Shown here piece by piece: positions 16,508-24,184 of a stretch of 24,517 nucleotides of DNA. The stretch is from Oscillibacter sp. GTDB lineage: Bacteria; Bacillota; Clostridia; Oscillospirales; Oscillospiraceae. Each line of letters starts with the position of its first letter. Within the stretch, counting starts at the first letter, position 1. The DNA lies in the NCBI GenBank assembly GCA_017380995.1, contig JAFOCY010000013.1:1-24517 (forward strand), given 5' to 3'. The notes beneath the pieces are model-generated. The model was not told where the DNA came from. It searched no databases and saw only the letters and a list, made by a program, of their open reading frames with translations. The translations under genes and the position numbers were made by a program.

Positions 16508-18457
16508 TTACTCCTCGACGGGAGCCTCCTCAGCGGCGGGAGCCAGCAGAGCACGGATGGACAGGGAGATCTTCTTCTTCTCCTCGTCAACAGCGGTGAT
16601 CTTGGCCTCAACCATCTGGCCCTCGGTCAGAGCGTCCTCGGGCTTCTCGATGCGGCGGTCAGCGATCTGAGAGATGTGGATCAGACCGTCAACACCGGGA
16701 ACGACCTCGGCGAAAGCGCCGAAGGTCATGAGCTTCACGATACGGACCTCGGCGGTATCGCCAACGGCGTACTTGCTCATGAACAGATCCCAGGGATTCA
16801 GGCTGCGGTCCTTAACACCCAGAGAGATCTTGTGCTTCTCAGCATCGAAAGCGATGACGTACACTTCCAGAGTGTCGCCAACCTTGCAGACCTCAGCGGG
16901 GTTCTTGATACGGCTCCAGCTCAGCTCGGAGATATGTACCATACCATCCACGCCGCCGATATCGACGAACACGCCGTAAGAAGTCATGGACTTAACAGTA
17001 CCGGTGTAGCGCTTGCCGACCTCGATGCTGCCCCAAACCTGCTCCTGAGCGGCCTTACGAGCCTCGTCGGAGACAGAACGGATGGAGCCGACCACACGGC
17101 GGCGGGCACGGTTGACCTCGGTAATGCGCAGCTGGACCTTCTGCTTCATCATGGAAGCCAGGTCAGCACCGCGGGGCTGGCCGCTCTGAGAAGCGGGAAC
17201 AAACACGCGGATGCCCTTGACAGACACCACGATGCCGCCCTTGTTCTCCTCGGTGACAGTGCCTTCCAGCACAGTCTTCTCCTCGACAGCGTTCTCGATG
17301 TTCTCCCAGATCTTCTGGGCATCCAGGCGCTTCTTGGACAGCTCAGCGTAACCCTCAATGTCGTTGACACGGACGATATAGGTCTCGATCTCATCGCCGA
17401 CCTTAACAATGTCCTCGGGCTTTGCAGTGGGATCGTCGCTCAGCTCGCTCAGCTTGATGTAAGCAGACTGCTTGGCGCCCACGTCGACCTGCACCTCAGT
17501 GTTGGTGATGGCCGTGACAATGCCGGTGACCTTCTCTCCTGTATTTAAAGTTTTGAAAGACTGATTCAGTAATTCCTCGAAGGACTCTTCCTTGCCCTCG
17601 GCCACTTTGATTTCTTCGCTCATCGTTGCATATACCTCCTTAATAATGCCAGCAGGTGTGGAAGCGCCGGCGGTCAGTCCCGCCACCTGACAGTTTTCAA
17701 ACAGATCCACAGAAAGCTCGTCCGCCTTTTCGATCTGATAGACCTGGGGACAGCTTTTTCGACAAATCTCCGTCAAATGTCGGGTATTGGCACTTTTTCG
17801 GTCGCCTACCACAACCATAACGTCAGCCTTGGCGGCGATTTCAGCCGCTTCCGTCTGCCGCTTATGCGTAGCATTGCATATTGTATCAAATATTTTTACG
17901 TTTGTACACTCTTTTTTTAGAATTTTCCAAGAAGTTTCAAAAAGTTCACGAATACAGGTGGTCTGCGCCACCACACTTAGGGGGATCTCCCGGTTCTCCG
18001 GAGTCTCATCCAGCCACTTCCGGGCATCGTGAGGACCTTCAAAAACCAAAGGATCTGCGCACCAGCTGGCGATCCCGATCACTTCCGGGTGGTTGGATTC
18101 TCCGATAATGACGGGCTGACGCCCTTCCTCCCGGGCCTGGGCCACCAGGTGCTGGATGCGGGAAACGTTGGGACAGGTGGCATTGACACAGCGAACACCA
18201 TTACCTTCCAATAGATCGATCACACTTTTGAGCTCTCCGTGAGAGCGAATGACCACCGTCTCCCCTGACGGGACCGCAGCCGCGTCTCCGGTCTTACGGA
18301 TCCCCCGGCGGGCAAGGTCCTCTACCACATGACTGTTATGGATGAGGTCTCCCAACATCCAGCAGTTTCCGTTTTCCTCCGCAGTTTTTTCTGCCAGGTC
18401 CACAGCGCGCTTCACACCGTAGCAAAAACCGGCACTCTTCGCCAGAATCACTTGCAC
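16508..18457 (-). CDS. ispH-rpsA: IspH-ribosomal protein S1 fusion (HMBPP reductase / S1 RNA-binding)
   Basis: This 649-residue protein joins two enzymes-in-one. Residues 1 to about 275 are IspH, the [4Fe-4S] enzyme that makes IPP and DMAPP from HMBPP in the last MEP step. Cluster cysteines C12 (AGFCYGVKRAV), C95 (NATCPNV) and C194 (DTICNAT) are present, as is the end motif AGASTPAG (264-270). Residues from about 305 form four S1 RNA-binding domains (roughly 306-375, 395-460, 478-548, 563-636). The last two are canonical, with GVFVDIGGVDGMVHISELS and AFAEVVPGVDGLIHISQI. The start is GTG with AGGAGG upstream, overlapping plsC by ten bases. Such fusions are known in Clostridia. An internal ATG at the junction has its own ribosome site (see 17623). 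Confidence 0.95.
   Translation of the reverse strand: MQVILAKSAGFCYGVKRAVDLAEKTAEENGNCWMLGDLIHNSHVVEDLARRGIRKTGDAAAVPSGETVVIRSHGELKSVIDLLEGNGVRCVNATCPNVSRIQHLVAQAREEGRQPVIIGESNHPEVIGIASWCADPLVFEGPHDARKWLDETPENREIPLSVVAQTTCIRELFETSWKILKKECTNVKIFDTICNATHKRQTEAAEIAAKADVMVVVGDRKSANTRHLTEICRKSCPQVYQIEKADELSVDLFENCQVAGLTAGASTPAGIIKEVYATMSEEIKVAEGKEESFEELLNQSFKTLNTGEKVTGIVTAITNTEVQVDVGAKQSAYIKLSELSDDPTAKPEDIVKVGDEIETYIVRVNDIEGYAELSKKRLDAQKIWENIENAVEEKTVLEGTVTEENKGGIVVSVKGIRVFVPASQSGQPRGADLASMMKQKVQLRITEVNRARRRVVGSIRSVSDEARKAAQEQVWGSIEVGKRYTGTVKSMTSYGVFVDIGGVDGMVHISELSWSRIKNPAEVCKVGDTLEVYVIAFDAEKHKISLGVKDRSLNPWDLFMSKYAVGDTAEVRIVKLMTFGAFAEVVPGVDGLIHISQIADRRIEKPEDALTEGQMVEAKITAVDEEKKKISLSIRALLAPAAEEAPVEE
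17623..17640 (-). promoter_or_regulatory. Internal Shine-Dalgarno and ATG at the IspH/S1 junction
   Basis: AAGGAGGT (17634-17641) lies ten bases before an in-frame ATG (17621-17623, residue 279, protein MSEEIKVAEGKEE). The motif is a full anti-SD match inside coding sequence, encoding K-E-V. It would give a separate 371-residue S1 protein. The spacing is slightly long. Function is inference. Confidence 0.55.
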
Positions 18458-19095
18458 AGCGGCTTCCCTCCTACTTCCTGACCTCCCAAAGCATAGGCGG
18501 CCTTCAAAACATCGTCGGCGATCTTCTGCATTTCCTCAGCAGTGCCGTGGCGGCCGGAATAAACCAACTCCACAGGCTTGCCGAAAATGATCCGGGTGCG
18601 GCGAAATGCCTTCTTCTCGCCATCCGTAAACACGGGAACCAGCTTTGCACCTGCCCGGACACCGATCACCGCCGCACCGGAATGGGCATGAGGCGGGAGA
18701 CCGTCTGCATAGCCGATCCCATTGCGGATCACAGTTCCTTCCACGAACATCAAAAGATTGTCTCCGGACTTGATGGATTGGATGGCAGTTTTGACTGCTT
18801 TAATATCCGCACTGCCGCGGCTGACGGGAAATGCTCCCGCTTTATGAAGCAGCCAACGCAAAGCGGGGTTGCGGAAAAGTTCCTCTTTTCCCATCACGTG
18901 AACCCGGGAATTCACCGGCAGGGCCAGGACCACCAGCACAGGATCCCAGTTGCTGGAGTGATTGGGACAGAAAAGTACGCCGCCGTCCTGAGGGATATTT
19001 TCAAGACCCTCCACCGTGGTGGGATGCCAAATGCGGACAAAGGGGCCTAAAATATGGTATGCAACATTAAAAAAACGGTTAAAAGGCTTCTTCAT
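18448..19095 (-). CDS. plsC: 1-acyl-sn-glycerol-3-phosphate acyltransferase
   Basis: PlsC acylates lysophosphatidic acid to phosphatidic acid at the inner face of the membrane. The 215-residue protein has the catalytic HX4D box as NHSSNWD (H46, D51), followed by the acceptor-binding segment with GKEELFRNP and the second box FVEGTVIRNG (E119, G120), a variant of the usual FPEGTR. A short hydrophobic N-terminus (about 8-22) may touch the membrane. It is coupled to cmk by a four-base overlap and overlaps the ispH-rpsA start by ten. The cmk-plsC-ispH-rpsA order is one I associate with Clostridia. Confidence 0.93.
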   Translation of the reverse strand: MKKPFNRFFNVAYHILGPFVRIWHPTTVEGLENIPQDGGVLFCPNHSSNWDPVLVVLALPVNSRVHVMGKEELFRNPALRWLLHKAGAFPVSRGSADIKAVKTAIQSIKSGDNLLMFVEGTVIRNGIGYADGLPPHAHSGAAVIGVRAGAKLVPVFTDGEKKAFRRTRIIFGKPVELVYSGRHGTAEEMQKIADDVLKAAYALGGQEVGGKPLCK

Positions 19096-19763
19096 TTGCC
19101 GGTCCTCTCACGGATGATTTTCAGAATCGCCTCTTCGCTCTGAGCAAAATTCAGCTCCGTAGTATCCAGCAGTACAGCATCCTCCGCCTGCTTCAAGGGA
19201 GCGGCGGCCCGGTGGGAATCGTTATAATCCCGCTGCTGGATATCCTGCAGCACTTCTTCAAAGGGCTGCGGAGTCCCGCGCTGCTCCAGTTCCTTCATAC
19301 GCCGCTGGGCACGGGCCTCAGCCGAAGCGGTAAGAAAAATCTTCACCTGGGCATCCGGCAGCACCACTGTGCCGATATCCCGTCCATCCATGATAACATT
19401 GTTGGTCCGTGCCAGTTCCCGCTGCATTTCCAGCAAAAAGGCCCGGACGCCGGGATGTGCAGAGACAGCAGATGCGCACATCGAAACATGAGGCAGGCGA
19501 ATGGCCTCAGTGACATCGCAGTCATTGAGCGACATATGCTGCAAACCGTCCTCCCCGTGGGAAAGGCGGATCTCCACATTCGGGAGAGCCGCCATCACAG
19601 CCGCTTCATCTTTCGGGTCAATGTCCGCTTCATACATATATAAACCAATGGTGCGGTAAATAGCGCCGGTATCTACATACAGATATCCCAGCTTTTCGGC
19701 CAGACTTTTGGCGAGGGTGCTTTTTCCTGCGCCGGAGGGGCCGTCAATCGCAATACTGATCAT
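19092..19763 (-). CDS. cmk: Cytidylate kinase
   Basis: Cmk phosphorylates CMP and dCMP to their diphosphates. The 223-residue protein begins MISIAIDGPSGAGKST, with the P-loop at 8-16, then YVDTGAIYRTIGLYM. The CMP-binding insert region and NNVIMDGRDIGTVVLPDA (about 115-132) are typical, as is the lid RAQRRMKELEQRG. The start lies 15 bases after the flavoprotein gene with AAGGAAG upstream. It overlaps plsC by four bases. Confidence 0.96.
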   Translation of the reverse strand: MISIAIDGPSGAGKSTLAKSLAEKLGYLYVDTGAIYRTIGLYMYEADIDPKDEAAVMAALPNVEIRLSHGEDGLQHMSLNDCDVTEAIRLPHVSMCASAVSAHPGVRAFLLEMQRELARTNNVIMDGRDIGTVVLPDAQVKIFLTASAEARAQRRMKELEQRGTPQPFEEVLQDIQQRDYNDSHRAAAPLKQAEDAVLLDTTELNFAQSEEAILKIIRERTGK

Positions 19764-19778
19764 AAAAATATCGCTTCC

Positions 19779-21011
19779 TTATTCTTGTTCTGCCGCGGCC
19801 ATGCCGGCAGCGCGGCCGGTTGCCCAGGCGATCTGTAAATTAAAACCACCGGTATAGGCATCCACGTCAATGAGTTCTCCCGCAAAGTACAATCCCTTTA
19901 CAAGTTTTGATTCCATAGTAGTAGGATTGATCTCACTGATTTTGATACCGCCGGATGTAATGATCGCATCGGTCACCGGACGAAGACCTGCGATCTCTAC
20001 AGGGAAATGCTTGAAAAGACCCAGCAGCGTCTTTCGCTGCTCGCGCGTAATCTCGTGAACCTTCTGCCGGGGCTCAATACCGGACAGTTCCACGATGACG
20101 GGGATCATTTTCTGGGGCAAAAGATCATTCAGGGAATTTACAAAATCACTGTTGGCATACTTGGTGAAATCTGCCAGCAGGCGCTTATCCAGCGCCGCTT
20201 CATCCAGAGCCGGCTTCAGATCGATCTCCAGACGATACTCTTTCTTCTCAAACCGCCGCATATGGGAAGATGCAGAGAGGATCAGCGGACCGCTGACGCC
20301 AAAGTGCGTAAAGAGCATCTCGCCAAAATCCGTATAAATCTTCTTGCCGCTTTCAAACACGGTGAGAGAGACATTCCGAAGGCTCAGTCCCTGCATCCTG
20401 GCGCACAGGTTCCCCTTTTCCCGCAAGGGCACCAGAGAGCCCTGGAGGGGCGTAACGGTATGGCCCACTTCTTTTGCCATGCGGTGTCCTTCTCCAGTGG
20501 AGCCGGTGGCAGGATAAGAGACGCCGCCGGTCGCCAGGATCACAGCGTCAGCGGCATAGAAGCCCTTCTCCCCTGCAGCGCCCGTGATCGTTCCCTCTTC
20601 TGTTTCCAACGATACCACCCGGTCCCGGATCATCGTCACCTTCAAGGCCTTCAGCCGCTTTTCCAGCGCGCCGCTTACATCAAAGGCCCGGTCGGAAACC
20701 GGAAAGACCCGGTTTCCCCGCTCCGTCTTCAAGGGAACACCGATCCCCTCAAAAAAGGCAATGGCATCCCGTCCGTCAAAACGAGAAAAGGCGCTGTAAA
20801 GAAATTTTCCGTTCTTAGGAACGTTTGCAAGAAGGGTGGAAAGATCCGCATCGTTGGTAACGTTGCATCGACCCTTTCCCGTGATATTCAGTTTCTTGCC
20901 AAGCCGCTCATTTGGTTCCAGAAGGGTAACAGACGCCCCCTTCTCCGCGGCCGAAATAGCGGCCATCATACCGGCAGCTCCGCCGCCGATGACTACGATC
21001 CGTTTACTCAT
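19779..21011 (-). CDS. BaiN/HI0933-family FAD-dependent oxidoreductase
   Basis: This 410-residue flavoprotein belongs to the HI0933/BaiN family (NAD(P)/FAD-dependent oxidoreductases). BaiN of Clostridium scindens has been linked to bile-acid dehydroxylation, but the family is broad and most members have no assigned reaction. The FAD-binding GGGAAG motif is near residues 8-13, followed by NERLGKKLNITGKGRCNVTN (about 34-53) and the C-terminal second FAD contact TGGFNLQIAWATGRAAG. I chose the ATG at 21011, where the protein begins MSKRIVVIGGG; it overlaps the RpiR gene by eight bases. The substrate here is unknown. No other bai genes are in the window, so a bile-acid role should not be assumed. 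Confidence 0.9.
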   Translation of the reverse strand: MSKRIVVIGGGAAGMMAAISAAEKGASVTLLEPNERLGKKLNITGKGRCNVTNDADLSTLLANVPKNGKFLYSAFSRFDGRDAIAFFEGIGVPLKTERGNRVFPVSDRAFDVSGALEKRLKALKVTMIRDRVVSLETEEGTITGAAGEKGFYAADAVILATGGVSYPATGSTGEGHRMAKEVGHTVTPLQGSLVPLREKGNLCARMQGLSLRNVSLTVFESGKKIYTDFGEMLFTHFGVSGPLILSASSHMRRFEKKEYRLEIDLKPALDEAALDKRLLADFTKYANSDFVNSLNDLLPQKMIPVIVELSGIEPRQKVHEITREQRKTLLGLFKHFPVEIAGLRPVTDAIITSGGIKISEINPTTMESKLVKGLYFAGELIDVDAYTGGFNLQIAWATGRAAGMAAAEQE

Positions 21012-21873
21012 CGTCAACCTTCCCAAAAACGCCATAGGTGTTCCAGATATCCTCCAGCTCTGCAAAGGTGTTGGAAACCTCCTTACCCAGCTTCTGAGCC
21101 AACGCCACCAGCAGCGCGTTGATCAAAGACAAGGGCGCTACCATGGAGTCCACGAAAGAGATCATCTCGCAGGGTGCCAACAGTGCAGCATTGGACATCT
21201 GGTAAACAGGAGAAAGGTGGTTGTCCGTGATAGCAATGACGGTGGCGCCCCGGTCCCGGGCAAACTTGACAGTGCTCATCGTGGTCTGAGAATACCGGGG
21301 AAAACTGATGGCAATGACCACATCCCCAGGACCGATGCGGAAGAGCTGCTCAAAAATCTCGCCGGCAGCATTGGACTGTACCAGGGTGGTATTTTCCACC
21401 AGCATATGCATATAGAAATGGAGATATCCTGCCACAAAGTAAGAAGACCGGACACCAAGAATGTAAATATGGCGGGCATCCTTGATCTGATCCACAACGT
21501 GGGCAAAATTCTCACGGTCAGCTTCGCCCACTACCTTGCGCAGCTTTTCAATATCAGACTGGACCACGCTCCCTAAAATGTCCTGTCCGGAATACATCGT
21601 ACCGGCAGTTTGGATCCGCTGGGTAGAGGTCAGACGGCTGCGGATCATCTCCTGCAGCGCTCTTTGCATACTGGGATAGCCATCATAGCCCAGCTCTGCC
21701 GCAAAACGGACGACTGTGGATTCGCTGACGCCCACAAGGCTGCCAAGCTTGCTGGCAGTCATAAACGCAGCCTTATCGTAGTTTTCCAGAATGTAAGAGC
21801 CAATCCGCTTCTGACCTTTGGAAAAGCCGCTCATATTGGATTTGATGGTATGTAAAATGTTTTTTGTTGTCAC
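21004..21873 (-). CDS. MurR/RpiR family transcriptional regulator
   Basis: This 289-residue regulator has an N-terminal helix-turn-helix domain (about 1-77, with LVGVSESTVVRFAAELGYDGYPSMQRAL) and a C-terminal SIS sugar-phosphate-binding domain (about 130-270, with HIYILGVRSSYFVAGYL and VVIAISFPRYSQTT). Such proteins usually sense sugar phosphates, often amino-sugar or cell-wall metabolites. No sugar-uptake or catabolic genes adjoin it. The start is a GTG behind GGGAGGGG; the next start lies inside the domain. It is 58 bases after rluB and overlaps the flavoprotein gene by eight bases, so it may regulate elsewhere. The ligand is unknown. Confidence 0.92.
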   Translation of the reverse strand: MTTKNILHTIKSNMSGFSKGQKRIGSYILENYDKAAFMTASKLGSLVGVSESTVVRFAAELGYDGYPSMQRALQEMIRSRLTSTQRIQTAGTMYSGQDILGSVVQSDIEKLRKVVGEADRENFAHVVDQIKDARHIYILGVRSSYFVAGYLHFYMHMLVENTTLVQSNAAGEIFEQLFRIGPGDVVIAISFPRYSQTTMSTVKFARDRGATVIAITDNHLSPVYQMSNAALLAPCEMISFVDSMVAPLSLINALLVALAQKLGKEVSNTFAELEDIWNTYGVFGKVDDE

Positions 21874-21931
21874 GGTTTACCCCTCCCGTGTATATATTTC
21901 AATCTATATCTAAGCGCACAAAGCAGCACAG

Positions 21932-22639
21932 TTATGTTTGTTTCAGCGCAGAAAGCTCCTGTTCTGTAAGATACCGCCATGCTCCTGCAGGCAGATCCCC
22001 CAGTTCCAGCGTATGCTCACGCACACGGCGCAGCCGCTTGACCGTAAGGCCGCACTGGGCGCACATCCGCCGGATCTGGCGGTTTTTTCCCTCATGAATG
22101 GTAACATAGAGGTGCGCAGTATTTCCCGTCTCCCGAATGATTTCCACCTTAGCGGGACGAATCTTCTCTCCCTCCAGGTCTGTCACACAGCCAAGGCGCT
22201 GGGCAGCGCCCCGGACCTCTCCGTATACAGAGACAACGTAGGTCTTTGTGACCTCATGGCTTGGGTGCAGCAACCGCTGCATCAAGTCGCCATCGTTGGT
22301 CATCAGAAGCAGTCCCTCGGAATCCAGGTCCAGCCGGCCCACGGGATAGACCCGCTTGCCGCAACCCGCCACAAGATCTGCTACCGTCTTTCGCCCCTTC
22401 TCATCAGAAAGGGTGGTAACATATCCCCGAGGCTTATTGAGGAGCAGATACACATGCTCCTCTTTTTGGGCAATAGGCTTGCCATCCAGGCAGATCTCAT
22501 CCGTTTCCGGATCTGCCCGGCGGCCAAGATCTGCCGTCTCACCATTGACAGTGACACGTCCGGCCGTGATATACCCCTCTGCCGCCCGCCGGGAACAGAC
22601 CCCGGCGGCAGATAAAATCTTTTGCAGTCTCTCTTCCAT
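21932..22639 (-). CDS. rluB: RluB/RsuA-family pseudouridine synthase
   Basis: This 235-residue enzyme turns uridine into pseudouridine in rRNA. An N-terminal S4 RNA-binding domain covers about 1-60 (RLQKILSAAGVCSRRAAEGYI). The catalytic domain carries the GRLD motif at 101-104, with D104 as the catalytic aspartate, and the segment NDGDLMQRLLHPSHEVTKTY. The C-terminal IHEGKNRQIRRMCAQCGL is typical of the RluB/RluE/RluF/RsuA group. RluB (23S position 2605 in E. coli numbering) is the best guess by position after the scpB-dacF region, but RsuA-like activity on 16S is not excluded. Confidence 0.92.
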   Translation of the reverse strand: MEERLQKILSAAGVCSRRAAEGYITAGRVTVNGETADLGRRADPETDEICLDGKPIAQKEEHVYLLLNKPRGYVTTLSDEKGRKTVADLVAGCGKRVYPVGRLDLDSEGLLLMTNDGDLMQRLLHPSHEVTKTYVVSVYGEVRGAAQRLGCVTDLEGEKIRPAKVEIIRETGNTAHLYVTIHEGKNRQIRRMCAQCGLTVKRLRRVREHTLELGDLPAGAWRYLTEQELSALKQT

Positions 22640-22650
22640 GAAAAAGATCC

Positions 22651-23736
22651 TTATCTATTGATTTTCAATACATTCCAGGCAGTCATCGGCCTTTCCCCGA
22701 CCGTCTTGCCGCACAGAAGAGCGACCCGGCCAATTTCCTGTCCATTCAGGGAAATTACAGCCTCACCGCACTTTTCTCCGGCGGTGAGAGGGGCTTTTAA
22801 AGACCGGGACAGTTCTACCCTGGACTCCAGGGCCTCTCCCTCTTTCACCGGCCAGGAAAAGGATTCTGATGCCACCAAAGGCACCGATGCTGCTGTTCCG
22901 TTTTCAATCTCTTCCAGGCACACCGTTTCTCCCCGGACTACAGCACTCCTGGAAGGATACGTGGAAAAACCATAGTCAAACAACGTCTGATGATCCACCC
23001 AGTCGTTACCGTCCTGCAGCGTCACAGCGATCATCCGCTGGCCGTTCCGTTCCGCGCAGCTTACCAAGGTCCGGCCTGCGGCTTTGGTATAGCCGGTTTT
23101 AAGGCCAATGCACCCCTCCGTCATGGATAATAGCTTATTATGGTTGGACATGGTACGTCCACAAACGCTGACACTCTTTGTAGAGACGATACGGGCAAAG
23201 GTCTCGTTTTCCATGGCGGCACAGGCAAGTTTCGCCATATCCCGGGCAGTGGAATAATGGGTTTTGGCATCCAGACCGTTGGGATTTGCAAAAGATGTGG
23301 AGAATAATCCCAGTTCCTTGGCCGTTGCATTCATCATAGCAACAAACCCTTCTGTACTGCCGCCAATATGCTCTGCAATGGCAACTGCTGCGTCGTTTCC
23401 GGAGCAAAGCATCAAACCATAGAGCAGCGTCTCCAGAGTGAGCTCTTCTCCAACGCTCAGATACATGGCAGAGCCTTCCGTATAAGCCGCCTCCCGGCTC
23501 ACCGTAACCACATCGGAGGGCTCCCCTTCCCGGATGGCCACCAGCGCCGTCATGATCTTAGTAGTGCTTGCAATGAGCATCTTTGCGTCGGCATTTTGCT
23601 CATAAAGAACCCGGCCACTGGCCGCATCCATCAAAATAGCAGAAGAGGCCGAAGTAGAGACAGCCGCTACCCGACAAGTAAATAAACTTAACAGAACTTG
23701 CAACAAAACGAAACTACGCCAAATACGTTTCGACAA
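22651..23736 (-). CDS. D-alanyl-D-alanine carboxypeptidase (S11 family, DacF-like)
   Basis: This 361-residue penicillin-binding protein 5-type enzyme removes the terminal D-alanine from peptidoglycan stem peptides outside the membrane. A signal peptide covers about 1-26 (SFVLLQVLLSLFTCRVAA). The active-site motifs are SxxK S57-K60 (STTK), SxN S112-N114 (SGN) and KTG 213-215. The C-terminal beta domain (about 270-355) follows. The start is a TTG at 23736, with GAGGTG seven bases upstream; a nearby ATG is out of frame. Placement after gerW suggests a spore-cortex role like Bacillus DacF, though housekeeping DacA-like action is possible. The gap before it holds a CATACTA box (see findings). Confidence 0.93.
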   Translation of the reverse strand: MSKRIWRSFVLLQVLLSLFTCRVAAVSTSASSAILMDAASGRVLYEQNADAKMLIASTTKIMTALVAIREGEPSDVVTVSREAAYTEGSAMYLSVGEELTLETLLYGLMLCSGNDAAVAIAEHIGGSTEGFVAMMNATAKELGLFSTSFANPNGLDAKTHYSTARDMAKLACAAMENETFARIVSTKSVSVCGRTMSNHNKLLSMTEGCIGLKTGYTKAAGRTLVSCAERNGQRMIAVTLQDGNDWVDHQTLFDYGFSTYPSRSAVVRGETVCLEEIENGTAASVPLVASESFSWPVKEGEALESRVELSRSLKAPLTAGEKCGEAVISLNGQEIGRVALLCGKTVGERPMTAWNVLKINR

Positions 23737-23743
23737 AAAGCAT

Positions 23744-23749
23744 CACCTC
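23744..23749 (-). promoter_or_regulatory. Ribosome site that fixes the TTG start of the carboxypeptidase
   Basis: GAGGTG lies seven bases before the TTG at 23736. The ATG at 23743 is in another frame and cannot start this protein, so the TTG is the best start and gives an intact signal peptide. Confidence 0.6.
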
Positions 23750-23779
23750 AACACTTGGATGAGGGTAGTATGCCCACGA

Positions 23780-24181
23780 TCAGAGGACCTCTTCCTCCGC
23801 CTTGGCGCTCTTTTTGTCGATAAATTTTTCCACCCGGTCCAACACATCGGGAACCATGTCCACAATACGCTCCACAGAGGAAACGGGAGGCACGGCAACA
23901 GGCAGCACGCGGGTGGTACCATCTTTGATCACCAGGAAGGCAACGGGATCGATGCGCACACCTGCGCCGCTTCCTCCGCCAAAGCCATCCTTGGAAGGCT
24001 TTCCATAGTCACCGCCGCCGCTGCCAAAGCCAAAGCTGACCTTGGATACAGGAATCAGCGTAACGCCGTCGGGTGTGGTGATGGGCTGGCCCACGATACT
24101 ATTGGTATCCACCATCTCATGAACCTTCTCCATCGTAGACTGCATGAGGCTGCTCAGATGCGTATTCTTATTGTTTTCCAT
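23780..24181 (-). CDS. gerW: GerW family sporulation protein (YtfJ)
   Basis: This 133-residue protein belongs to the GerW/YtfJ family, which is needed for normal spore germination in Bacillus. The N-terminal amphipathic segment (LSSLMQSTMEKVHEMVD) is followed by the family core: TNSIVGQPITTPDGVTLIPVSKVSFGFGSGGGDYG (about 26-60, with a run of glycines), then GSGAGVRIDPVAFLVIKDG. The C-terminus is helical and charged. It lies three bases after the DUF2953 gene, and the same two families occur together in other spore formers. Position supports that this strain sporulates. Confidence 0.94.
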   Translation of the reverse strand: MENNKNTHLSSLMQSTMEKVHEMVDTNSIVGQPITTPDGVTLIPVSKVSFGFGSGGGDYGKPSKDGFGGGSGAGVRIDPVAFLVIKDGTTRVLPVAVPPVSSVERIVDMVPDVLDRVEKFIDKKSAKAEEEVL

Positions 24182-24184
24182 CGC

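Noticed and set aside
16676..17548. 290-codon open frame opposite the S1 part of the fusion
   Set aside because: Shadow of the highly biased S1 codons; no motif and no start signals.
21012..21065. Longer N-terminus for the BaiN-like flavoprotein
   Set aside because: The FAD fold begins at MSKRIVVIGGG; the 18 earlier codons overlap rpiR and do not look like protein.
21874..21931. Possible promoter in the gap between rluB and the RpiR gene
   Set aside because: There are TATATA-like runs but no -35 box at a suitable distance, so I do not call it.
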